The notes under the pieces are model-generated. The model was given only the letters and a program-made list of their open reading frames with translations. It made no database searches and was not told the origin of the DNA. 64,000 nt of DNA from Chloroflexia bacterium SDU3-3 (lineage in GTDB: Bacteria > Chloroflexota > Chloroflexia > Chloroflexales > Roseiflexaceae), in the NCBI GenBank assembly GCA_009268125.1, contig WBOU01000001.1:587247-651246 (forward strand), given 5' to 3'. The position numbers were made by a program, and so were the translations under genes. The stretch's first letter is position 1. Every line of letters starts with the position of its first letter. Positions 30,630 to 38,208 of the stretch are shown in pieces.

Positions 30630-31660
30630 AGACCAAGCTCTCGCTTCCAAGCAGGCATACATGCACGCCACATATTGCGTACCTGCGCATCACCAAGTGC
30701 TGTCAACTGCACCCCAAGAAACATATCGTTCTGATACTTAATCTTTTCCGGAAGTGGTGCAAGATCTTCTTTCGGCAACGCATAGGAGCGATACGCCTCA
30801 GAAGCACAGAAGGCTCCCAGCCCCGCAAACTCGTGTTCGGTACATATGGTCTGGCCATTCAGGAGCTTGAGGTGTTGTTCTTGTAGCTCACAGGTTGGAT
30901 AGCGCAGCTCCATCGATTCAAACGTTACACTTACCTGCCCTAAGCCACGTGATTTCCCAAACCCGATGCCTACACGACCATCAGCCACATCACGCAGCGC
31001 AAGACCCAGGAGGCCAAGCTGCGCCAGTGTCAGGTTCTCAAAATGAATCTGTGATCGAAATGAACCACCGACCACCACCTCATAATTGAAAAGACCGCCT
31101 CGTATTGCAGACCCATATACTCGATCAATTGCCACACCGTTGCGTTCTTCGATATATTCCATCTTAAAGTCTTTATCATAGGCATCGGCAAAACGCACCC
31201 GACCAGCAAGGCTAGTATGACCAAAGATCTGGCTGACAAACGACGAACGACGATACACTGTGGCAGTGTAATCCGTTGTGCTGTCCCGTTTTATCTCTTC
31301 AATAGCCCTACCTGAACTATAGCTGATATCAGCTAAACCCTGGTACTCCGTTCCCTTCCCCAAAGGGTTATCCGCGAGAGGGATGAGTGGCTCATTCTTC
31401 CCAAACGCCTCTTCGCGCACATGCTGCTTCTGCTGCTGGAGTAGCTCACTATCCAGCGAGCGGCAGATCCGCTCGGCCTGGGCGCGCACCACGCCCTTAA
31501 GCGAGGGGCCCGGAATATAGATCTTGCCCTGAGAGCGCACAAAGCGCATATCCGGCAGCGTCGGATCGGCACCGCTGCTCTCGCCAGCCTTCACCAGGAT
31601 TGGCCCATGAGGCACAATGGTGAAGGATAACGTCCCCGCAAAGAAGGTCGCCTTATGCAT
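30626..31660 (-). CDS. Cas7-like RAMP protein, third in III-D operon
   Basis: 344 aa. AAGGAG precedes the ATG, which overlaps the end of the upstream RAMP gene by 8 nt. FVRSQGKIYIPGPSLKGVVRAQ is the Cas7 signature; RNGVAIDRVYGSAIRGGLFNY is a shared middle segment; VGIGFGKSRGLGQVSV is the Gly-rich RAMP loop. D37, 11 residues before YIPG, is a candidate for the Csm3-type RNA-cutting Asp (by-eye alignment). The C-terminal 80 residues after the RAMP core are not recognised. It probably forms part of the crRNA-bound backbone of the III-D complex. Confidence 0.9.
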   Translation of the reverse strand: MHKATFFAGTLSFTIVPHGPILVKAGESSGADPTLPDMRFVRSQGKIYIPGPSLKGVVRAQAERICRSLDSELLQQQKQHVREEAFGKNEPLIPLADNPLGKGTEYQGLADISYSSGRAIEEIKRDSTTDYTATVYRRSSFVSQIFGHTSLAGRVRFADAYDKDFKMEYIEERNGVAIDRVYGSAIRGGLFNYEVVVGGSFRSQIHFENLTLAQLGLLGLALRDVADGRVGIGFGKSRGLGQVSVTFESMELRYPTCELQEQHLKLLNGQTICTEHEFAGLGAFCASEAYRSYALPKEDLAPLPEKIKYQNDMFLGVQLTALGDAQVRNMWRACMPAWKRELGL

Positions 31661-32519
31661 GGTTCGCTCCTTGGCTAATCACGCCCGTCGGGTCCATAAG
31701 CGCCGCACGAAAAGCCGCAAACCACGTCTGCATCACATCATCTGGCGCTGAGAGCGGAAGCTCAAGCATACTTCCATCGCCGTAGCCAAGGAGCGCAAGG
31801 ACATCATTGGCGTTCTTAATCGTCTGGAAGACAGCAGACAGCTCATCCAGCTGCACGTACCCCAGGCCGCGCGAGCGGAACCCGCCGATCTGCACGCCGC
31901 CCTGCTGCCAGGGGCGCAGCGCCAACAAGACCATCCCAAGCTGCCACGGTGCCGCGTTCTCAAGCCGCAGCTCGAAATGAAACCGAACACCCGCAGGAAC
32001 GACCTCATAGTCATACAGCAAACCCTGCTCAGCGGTCTCCGTATCACGGTTGAGCGCCACCCCATTGCGGATCTCAAACTGATCAAACCAGATTGAGCGG
32101 TCAACCAACGCATCCTTGAAGAAGATCCGTCCAGCCACCCATGGCGCACCAAAGGTGAGATCGATCAGTGTGGATTCGTTCCAAATCTCCTTGCTCTTAT
32201 CTTTTTTTTCATTATTCTCCGACTGCACGAGCGGCGCAATTGTCCCGCGCTCATGTTCTTCAAGCTGGTGAAAGTCGCGAACCTGCTCGGGTTGCACCGT
32301 GCGTATCAGCGCCTCAATCTGCGCGCGAAACGCGCCTTTCAGCGATGCGCCAGGCACATACGGAGTTCCCCATACATCACGCAATACTGGAAGGTCACTG
32401 CCGATTACATCAAGGGATCGGCCAGCACCAATGCGCAGCGCGGTCTGAGCGACTAACATCCCACGCACGCTCAGCCGATTCTGAAGCGCCGCGAATGAGA
32501 AGATCGATTCACTTTCCAC
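31653..32519 (-). CDS. Cas7-like RAMP protein, second in III-D operon (GTG start)
   Basis: 288 aa. The start codon is GTG at 32519, with GGAGG 6 nt upstream, overlapping the end of the small-subunit gene. Signatures: TPYVPGASLKGAFRAQ, RNGVALNRDTETAEQGLLYDY and GGVQIGGFRSRGLGYVQL. D42, in GSDLPVLRD, matches the Csm3 catalytic Asp position, so this subunit may cut target RNA. By length and motif it is close to Csm3/Csx7-type Cas7 proteins. Translationally coupled to both neighbours. Confidence 0.9.
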   Translation of the reverse strand: MESESIFSFAALQNRLSVRGMLVAQTALRIGAGRSLDVIGSDLPVLRDVWGTPYVPGASLKGAFRAQIEALIRTVQPEQVRDFHQLEEHERGTIAPLVQSENNEKKDKSKEIWNESTLIDLTFGAPWVAGRIFFKDALVDRSIWFDQFEIRNGVALNRDTETAEQGLLYDYEVVPAGVRFHFELRLENAAPWQLGMVLLALRPWQQGGVQIGGFRSRGLGYVQLDELSAVFQTIKNANDVLALLGYGDGSMLELPLSAPDDVMQTWFAAFRAALMDPTGVISQGANHA

Positions 32520-33024
32520 GGGGAGCCTCCGTCGGTGCAGCAGAGGAAAGGGTAGGAGATGTCAACGTATCAAACGCTTTCATCTTGTTCGCGTAGTAGA
32601 ACGCTCGGTTCAAGTAGCCCAGGTAGAGCTGCATCAGCTTGACCTTCGCACGATCACGATCTGCTTCCTCAAGTGTCGGCGGAGACTCCCGATCTCGTAC
32701 AAATTCCAAGACCGCTGTGTGCCACTGTGGGAGCTGATGTGTCAGATCTTCTATCACCTTATGGCCGAAGCTATCTGGCATCTCCCCCCAGGCCTTACCC
32801 TTGCGCGCGATCTGGTAGCGGATAAAGTTGATCACCACCTCCTGTGAGCGCGACTCAATCGCCGCATTCAACAGATTGCGCAGCTGGCTCTCCTCCATTT
32901 CGGAGTTATTTTTCAACAGTACCACCCTCTGATTCGCCTGGCGCACTAGCGTATCCATCTGGCGCTCGATGCCCTGCTCTATCAGCAGATCGCGACGCAG
33001 GGTCGCAGGATCAAGGTCACTCAT
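32509..33024 (-). CDS. cas11: Type III small subunit (Cas11/Csm2-like)
   Basis: 171 aa, almost wholly helical by appearance, as expected for the small subunit that lines the target-RNA channel. SQLRNLLNAAIESRSQEVVINFIRYQIARKG is the segment I associate with Csm2-like proteins of type III-D loci (here given only as a described region at about residues 46-77). The C-terminal 20 residues are Pro/Ala/Thr-rich and carry the translational coupling site for the next gene. It lies between csx10 and the second Cas7-like gene. The call rests on context, size and the helical segment. Confidence 0.72.
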   Translation of the reverse strand: MSDLDPATLRRDLLIEQGIERQMDTLVRQANQRVVLLKNNSEMEESQLRNLLNAAIESRSQEVVINFIRYQIARKGKAWGEMPDSFGHKVIEDLTHQLPQWHTAVLEFVRDRESPPTLEEADRDRAKVKLMQLYLGYLNRAFYYANKMKAFDTLTSPTLSSAAPTEAPRGK

Positions 33025-33033
33025 GCTGCCTCC

Positions 33034-34191
33034 TTAGAGATGAAACTCATCACAGATACGGACCTGGCCGTAGCCCTCGGCGCGGCGATCCCCGATCCCA
33101 TCGTGCTCCAGCGCCACCAGCCGCTGGCACTGCGCATCGTCGAGCCGACCCGGCACCTCATAGACAAACAGGCTGCCCATCTGCGTCGCCACCGCTGTGG
33201 GCTTGGGGCGCTGCCATGAGACATTCCAGCCGCCCACAGCGCTCGTGGTGGCCCAGGCCCGCACCAGCCGCGCATCGATCCCCGTCCGCTCCTTCAGCAT
33301 CGCCGGGCTCAGCTGATTCGTCGGCAGCCAACCCTGCTCGGTCAAGAGCGCGTCGGAGAGGAGGTTCACGGTGAAGATGGTGCCAGGTGTCCAGGGTGTA
33401 CCGCCCATGGCCTCATACAGCGTGGCCGTATCGCGGAAACGCGCGCTCATCGCATCGATCCGCCTGCGCAGATCGGCGACATGATCCTCAGCGGGCAGCT
33501 CCGCGCCCACCTGGATGCTGACCTCACCGCTGCCCGTGGTCTGCCGCCCGCCCAGCAGGGAGATCGCCGCAAGCTGGCCCACAAGATCCGGAACGTCCTC
33601 GGGCACCGCCACGCTGCCCAAGAAGCGGGTTGGAACCAGCTCGCCGTCCAGCTCCATCACCTCGCTGATCACCAGCGGCGAAAACAGCTGGCCATCCGCC
33701 GTCGTCCCGCGCCGCCGGTTGATGGCCACGCGGGTGAGCACCCGCTGCTGCACGCTGCGGAAGACGGGGGTATGCGTCTTCTGATCCCGCGTGTAGAAGG
33801 CCCGCCCAACCGCCTCCCAGGGGCGGCCCTCCGCATCCGTCGGGGCATAGATCAGCGCGGGCGGGCGCTGCTGCTCCCAGCACACCCGGTCGTAGAGCGC
33901 ATCATGGGTGATCTGCTCATCGCCCTTGGGGCGGAGCGCCGTCATCGGCAGCGGGCGCGACCAGGGGTCGCCCGCGAGGGCGGGGTAGGCGTTATGGCAG
34001 CGAACCGCGCGGAAGAGCCGCGCCAGCTCCTCGGGGGTATGGGCCTGCCGCCCGCCCAGCCGCGCGCCGAGCGCGCCATACAGCACCGCCCCCGGCACAT
34101 AGGGCAGGCTCGCGCGGAACTGCACCCCCGGCTTGCGCTCGGGAAAGGCCAGCGGGCCGCGCGCCTCAATCGTGATCGGCAGATACCTCAT
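33034..34191 (-). CDS. csx10: Csx10, type III-D Cas5-like RAMP
   Basis: 385 aa, starting at ATG 34191, which overlaps the stop of the upstream Cas7-like gene (ATGA); longer in-frame starts read into that gene. Csx10 is the signature of subtype III-D and occupies the Cas5 position that binds the crRNA 5' tag. Signatures: ASLPYVPGAVLYGALGARL near the N-terminus, RVAINRRRGTTADGQLFSP in the middle, and Gly-rich GGRQTTGSGEVSIQVG. The C-terminal part has DRRAEGYGQVRI, a RAMP Gly-rich loop. Length fits the family. Confidence 0.9.
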   Translation of the reverse strand: MRYLPITIEARGPLAFPERKPGVQFRASLPYVPGAVLYGALGARLGGRQAHTPEELARLFRAVRCHNAYPALAGDPWSRPLPMTALRPKGDEQITHDALYDRVCWEQQRPPALIYAPTDAEGRPWEAVGRAFYTRDQKTHTPVFRSVQQRVLTRVAINRRRGTTADGQLFSPLVISEVMELDGELVPTRFLGSVAVPEDVPDLVGQLAAISLLGGRQTTGSGEVSIQVGAELPAEDHVADLRRRIDAMSARFRDTATLYEAMGGTPWTPGTIFTVNLLSDALLTEQGWLPTNQLSPAMLKERTGIDARLVRAWATTSAVGGWNVSWQRPKPTAVATQMGSLFVYEVPGRLDDAQCQRLVALEHDGIGDRRAEGYGQVRICDEFHL

Positions 34192-34856
34192 CGCAGCCCC
34201 CCCGCTGTCAGCACCGCGCGCAGGTCGTCGGCCAGATCCGCGAGGGGCAGCGGGGTGTCGTCGACCCACAGCCGCACGTCCGCCCGCGCCCAGCCGAGGC
34301 CGCGTGACTTCGCCCCACCCCAGCGATCGGTCAGCTGGATGGCGGCGGCCAGCAGCGCGGCGCTCCGGCGTACGGCAGCCACCTCGTCAAACGCCCCGAT
34401 GATCGCGCGCTGGTGCTGAAAGGCCATCCCCTCATGCGCCACCTCCTGGTAGAGCAGGCGGGCGTCCTCCGCCGTCCCGCGCCGCCGGTTGATCGAGACC
34501 GACGGGCGGATCTGGGTCAGACGCCGCTGGAACTCAGGGGCTTGCGGGGCGTCCACCAGCGTGCTCGGCAGATCGGCAAAGCGCAGGGCCGCGCGGCGCG
34601 TCGCGCTACCAAACAGGTCTTGGATCAGCGACCCCGTATCGAGATCGTTGGGAAACGGCACCGCGTGCCCGACCCCGCGCAGCAGCTGCTCGGCGGCGCA
34701 GCGCAGCTTGCCCTTCACCTGCGATCCGGGGATGATCGGTCGCCCCCAGCCATCGCGCACGATGCTCGTATTGGCCAGCGTCCCGGCGCTCCCGCCCGCC
34801 CCGATGCGCAGCGCCGTCTCCAGCTGGATCGTCAGATCAACGGTCAGTACGCTCAT
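34188..34856 (-). CDS. Cas7-like (Csm3-type) RAMP protein, first in III-D operon
   Basis: 222 aa, starting 4 nt before the cas10 stop (ATGA-type overlap). Signatures: ALRIGAGG, RPIIPGSQVKGKLRCAAE, INRRRGTAEDARLLYQE and GGAKSRGLGWARAD. A single RAMP domain of Csm3 size. At the Csm3 catalytic Asp position I read Asn (TLANTSIVRD), so cutting by this subunit is doubtful; the alignment is by eye. It binds crRNA as part of the backbone next to Cas10 and Csx10. Confidence 0.9.
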   Translation of the reverse strand: MSVLTVDLTIQLETALRIGAGGSAGTLANTSIVRDGWGRPIIPGSQVKGKLRCAAEQLLRGVGHAVPFPNDLDTGSLIQDLFGSATRRAALRFADLPSTLVDAPQAPEFQRRLTQIRPSVSINRRRGTAEDARLLYQEVAHEGMAFQHQRAIIGAFDEVAAVRRSAALLAAAIQLTDRWGGAKSRGLGWARADVRLWVDDTPLPLADLADDLRAVLTAGGLR

Positions 34857-36949
34857 TGTTGGTCCTTCACCATGTCATAGATCTCCAGCATGTCGGCCCA
34901 GATCGTCTCCCACGCTCCCGCCTCAACCGCCCGCCACGGGGGCAGCGATTCGCACCACCGCTCTTGCACATGTGTCTTCAGCACGCCCGCCATACGCTCA
35001 TTGCGGGCGCACGTATAGAAATACTCCATCACGCTGGTGACGATTGTCTCCCCCGGCTGCTCATCCAACATGCGGCGCAGGCGATAGAGCTGCGAGCGCG
35101 GCACCTGCTCATCCTGGAGCGCGCGCACGGTCGTGATCAGCGCGGAGAACTCTCGCCAGGTGTAGGGGCGCGCCGTCAGCCGCCGGTCGCCCCCCATGCC
35201 CAGGGCCTGCCGCCGAAAGCTCTGGATATTATCCGTCACCATCGAGATAGACTTTAGGACCATGAAATCGACCGCCCCACCATAGAAGCCGTGCGCAGTA
35301 TGCTGCTTGGCCTTCTTCTTCGCGCTCTTCAGCAGCTCCTCCACCAGGTCGCGCAGGAAAAAGATCGGCGTGGTCTCCGGCGCGATAATCACCCCGGCGG
35401 AGAGGCCCACCAGCGGCTCAAACGGCTCATGAGCGCTCGCAGCCTTGCTCCGATGCGAATACAGGTCATCCGTGATCGCCGATGGCCCATTCAGGTCGCC
35501 GATTGCGCGGAGGCGCTCCGCGATACACTGCTCAAATGAGGCGCTGATCGCTTCGGCGATCTCCAGCGCCTTACTGCCGGGCACGATGATGAAGAGGTCA
35601 TCGCCGCCAATCGTCAGGATCTCAAAGGGATAGACCCACTTCTTCTGACCAGGCGTCGCTGAGCGGAGATCATCAATCTCGATCGGCACCACATGGCGTC
35701 CCAGGGCATGAAACACCGCCGTCTTCGCCGCAGCGCTCAAGGTCGCAGAGACCGCTTGGTAGCGCGCCGGGGTCGTCAGGGTCGCAATCAATCGCCCAAC
35801 ATTATTCCCATCGGCATAGATCACCCCGATAAAGCCATCCGGGCGCGACGCCTGGGCGATCTCCTGCACATCGCTGGCCGCCGTCGCACGCTGCGCTTGC
35901 GGGTGCTGAGCGAGCTGCGCAGACACGTGCGCGGGGTTTTGGACAAACGCCCGCCACTGCGCTTCCCAGGAGCGCTCTGCGAGCGCATCTGGTGCTCGCC
36001 ATGCAAACGTATCGGTATACCATCGGGTGTGGGCAGCATCGCGCTTGAGGAGCTGACCCACGTAGCGCTTGCGTGCCGACGGCTCGCTCAGCTTCCGCTC
36101 TTCATCGACCACCATGCCGCTCCAGACCGCCGGGCGCAGATCACTGCTGTCGCACTTCTCAGCCCAGGGGAGAATGGGGTAGTGAGGGATGCTGCGCGTG
36201 TCGCCGCCGAACGAGCGCTCCTCACGGCGGCGCGTGGTCATCGTCGCGAGGAGGGTCACCAGCTCGCCAAAGGTCTTCCGGCGAAAGAAGCGCTGCTCTG
36301 GCGCATCCACAGGATCTGCTGGTTGCGCATAGTAGTAGGTCGCAAGGCGCTTCTGAAGCTCGTTCTGGCTCCACTGTTGCAGAAACTCCTCGACCCAAAA
36401 CGCGATCGCGCCATCGCGAATCGCGAGCTGCCCATAGCGCAGCTCCAGCAGGTGAACGGTGTGGGTCACAAACACACTGTTCGCCGTCAGGGTGGTGGTG
36501 GTATAGCACCGCTCGGCGGCGGCAGCCAGCTCCTCGCCCAGCGCGGCGGGGGCAAACGCCAGAAAGCCGCCGCCGCTGGCGTAGATGACGCACGCCTGCC
36601 CCAACTCCTCCCCGAGCCGTCCGGCCCACAGCTGCGGAACGGCATCCTCATTCACCCAGTCCAGCAGCGCACTGGCCCCGCGTATCTCGGGGAGCTTGGG
36701 CGACTCAAACACATAGCCCTTGATCTTGGTCGCGCCGCCCATCACCAGCGCGATCTGCGCCTGATCCTCGGGCAGCACCGCGTGAATCTGATCGAGCCGC
36801 GCCTGGAGCTGCGCGCGGTCAGGATCGGCGTTGTCTCCCAGCACCTGCTCGACCACGGCCCGCACGCGCCCCTCATGCGCCGATGAGCGGTCAGCGGCAC
36901 CCCACAGCAGGCAGGCCGTCACCGCCTGGGCAAAAGACGTCTCGGTCAT
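34853..36949 (-). CDS. cas10: Cas10, type III-D, without HD domain
   Basis: 698 aa large subunit of the III-D complex. Start ATG 36949, with AAGGA 9 nt upstream. The N-terminus begins with a short helical region, then KIKGYVFESPKLPEIRGASAL, the typical Cas10 palm-1 entry (about 75-95). The second palm has YADGNNVGRL (about 378-387) and the intact cyclase motif IGGDD (GGDD 448-451), so cyclic oligoadenylate synthesis is expected. No HD motif is visible, so single-stranded DNA cutting is not expected. The C-terminal 150 residues are helical (domain D4). The neighbouring first gene of the operon encodes a SAVED protein, a known cyclic-nucleotide sensor fold. Confidence 0.93.
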   Translation of the reverse strand: MTETSFAQAVTACLLWGAADRSSAHEGRVRAVVEQVLGDNADPDRAQLQARLDQIHAVLPEDQAQIALVMGGATKIKGYVFESPKLPEIRGASALLDWVNEDAVPQLWAGRLGEELGQACVIYASGGGFLAFAPAALGEELAAAAERCYTTTTLTANSVFVTHTVHLLELRYGQLAIRDGAIAFWVEEFLQQWSQNELQKRLATYYYAQPADPVDAPEQRFFRRKTFGELVTLLATMTTRRREERSFGGDTRSIPHYPILPWAEKCDSSDLRPAVWSGMVVDEERKLSEPSARKRYVGQLLKRDAAHTRWYTDTFAWRAPDALAERSWEAQWRAFVQNPAHVSAQLAQHPQAQRATAASDVQEIAQASRPDGFIGVIYADGNNVGRLIATLTTPARYQAVSATLSAAAKTAVFHALGRHVVPIEIDDLRSATPGQKKWVYPFEILTIGGDDLFIIVPGSKALEIAEAISASFEQCIAERLRAIGDLNGPSAITDDLYSHRSKAASAHEPFEPLVGLSAGVIIAPETTPIFFLRDLVEELLKSAKKKAKQHTAHGFYGGAVDFMVLKSISMVTDNIQSFRRQALGMGGDRRLTARPYTWREFSALITTVRALQDEQVPRSQLYRLRRMLDEQPGETIVTSVMEYFYTCARNERMAGVLKTHVQERWCESLPPWRAVEAGAWETIWADMLEIYDMVKDQQ

Positions 36950-36955
36950 AGCGCA

Positions 36956-37855
36956 TTATCCTTTAAGCTCACACGCAGGGACATAGGTGCCGTCCAGCTT
37001 GTCGTAGTCGTAGCACTGCACCGGCCCGCACGCGTTGAGCATCCGACCAATCATCACCGCGAGGGGGATCGGGGCCGCCATAAACAGATGGATGCGGCGC
37101 GGCGTCCGCTGGGCCACGCGCAGATGCGAGCGGATGTACGTGCCGATCGCCAGGGCGATCGCCACCGCATGCGCGCTGCCCATGACCTTCGCAGGCTCCA
37201 GCGCACAGCAATGGCGCTCCCGCAGCGGCAGCGGGCGCTCGACGAGCCAGCGGTCGATCGCATCATTGCGGGCAGACGATGCCCAGATCTCCAGGCTCAC
37301 ATCCGGCTGCTCCGGATCAAGCACCTGCCGGTCCCACACGAGCCGATCATCCGCATCCGGCTGGCTGCTCGTGCACCACCACTGCCCCTGCCCCGCAGCG
37401 ATCCAGAGATCATAGGTGGTCTGCTGCGAGAAGAGAAAACCGAATGCCAGCCCGACGCTGAGGTGCGCCTTCATATGCACCGCCAGCTTCGTCTGGGCAC
37501 GCTGATCGCACTGCTGCTTCAGCCCGCGCAGGTCGGCCCAGAGGCCACCAGTCCAGGTCGTCGCGGCGGGGCGGCCCTCCGGGAAAGACCCAGACCAGTC
37601 AAACGCTGTATACAGTGGATCGGCGAGGAGTCCCCCGGCGTAGGTCGCCAGCGCAAGCCGCCGCGCATCGCGGGGAAGGCACTCGCAGATCTGATTATCG
37701 ATCAGACGGAGTTCGCGTTTGAGATCCTGAATCTGCAACGTGATATGGGGTTCCGTACTCAAGCCCGTATACGCGGATTGCCGCTCAAACTCACGGAGCC
37801 GCCGAGCCATCCCATCTCGCTGCTGCTTCAGTGCGTCGAGGTCAGCCGTATCCAT
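36956..37855 (-). CDS. SAVED-domain protein with N-terminal coiled coil
   Basis: 299 aa, first gene of the III-D operon, 6 nt before cas10. Residues about 4-60 form a charged coiled coil (LKQQRDGMARRLREFERQ, then LKRELRLIDNQI) of a kind common at the N-termini of Chloroflexota/cyanobacterial defence proteins. From about 125 to the end I recognise a SAVED fold: KAHLSVGLAFGFLFSQ, then ALAIGTYIRSHLRV, then RIHLFMAAPIPLAVMIGR and CYDYDKLDGTYVPACEL. SAVED domains bind cyclic tri- or tetra-adenylate in CBASS (Cap4) and in CRISPR (CalpL). No nuclease, protease or membrane domain is visible, so it would be a sensor working with a partner or an unfamiliar effector. Confidence 0.85.
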   Translation of the reverse strand: MDTADLDALKQQRDGMARRLREFERQSAYTGLSTEPHITLQIQDLKRELRLIDNQICECLPRDARRLALATYAGGLLADPLYTAFDWSGSFPEGRPAATTWTGGLWADLRGLKQQCDQRAQTKLAVHMKAHLSVGLAFGFLFSQQTTYDLWIAAGQGQWWCTSSQPDADDRLVWDRQVLDPEQPDVSLEIWASSARNDAIDRWLVERPLPLRERHCCALEPAKVMGSAHAVAIALAIGTYIRSHLRVAQRTPRRIHLFMAAPIPLAVMIGRMLNACGPVQCYDYDKLDGTYVPACELKG

Positions 37856-38208
37856 ATCTCATTTCCCATCAAAGATCACGAGAAGAGCACAGCGCCCATG
37901 GAAAACACCGCGTCTGGGAAACCCAGCGCGGAACGTCTGTCTCTGCCATTAACGTGTTATGTATACCAAGACCGATCGAGTGAGCGACACCGAAAGATAT
38001 GTACAAGGCACCATGACATGGCCGTATGTCTGAGGCATGCCCTATCCTCTTCAGCATCAGTAGCGACAGTGCGAGAACCATCGCCAGGCCAACGCTGCTT
38101 CAAGACATTTGTCTGTGGGTATCTATGTAAACGGGAAATCCTGACGAATTATAGCAGACTCCCACAATTTCATCGAATGCAGGGAGCCGCAGCGCAGGCC
38201 AAGCCTAC
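37856..38208 (-). promoter_or_regulatory. Upstream region of III-D operon with extended -10 promoter
   Basis: On the minus strand, TGCTATAAT (plus coordinates 38148-38156) is a perfect extended -10. A clear -35 is not seen, which is usual for extended -10 promoters. It would give an untranslated leader of about 290 nt before the SAVED gene. The III-A promoter uses a similar TGCTATAGT. No gene is supported in this gap. Confidence 0.5.

Noticed and set aside
28363-37855. Type III-B (Cmr) assignment of the minus-strand operon
   Set aside because: No Cmr4/Cmr6-type signatures seen; Csx10 and a Csx19-like gene point to III-D.
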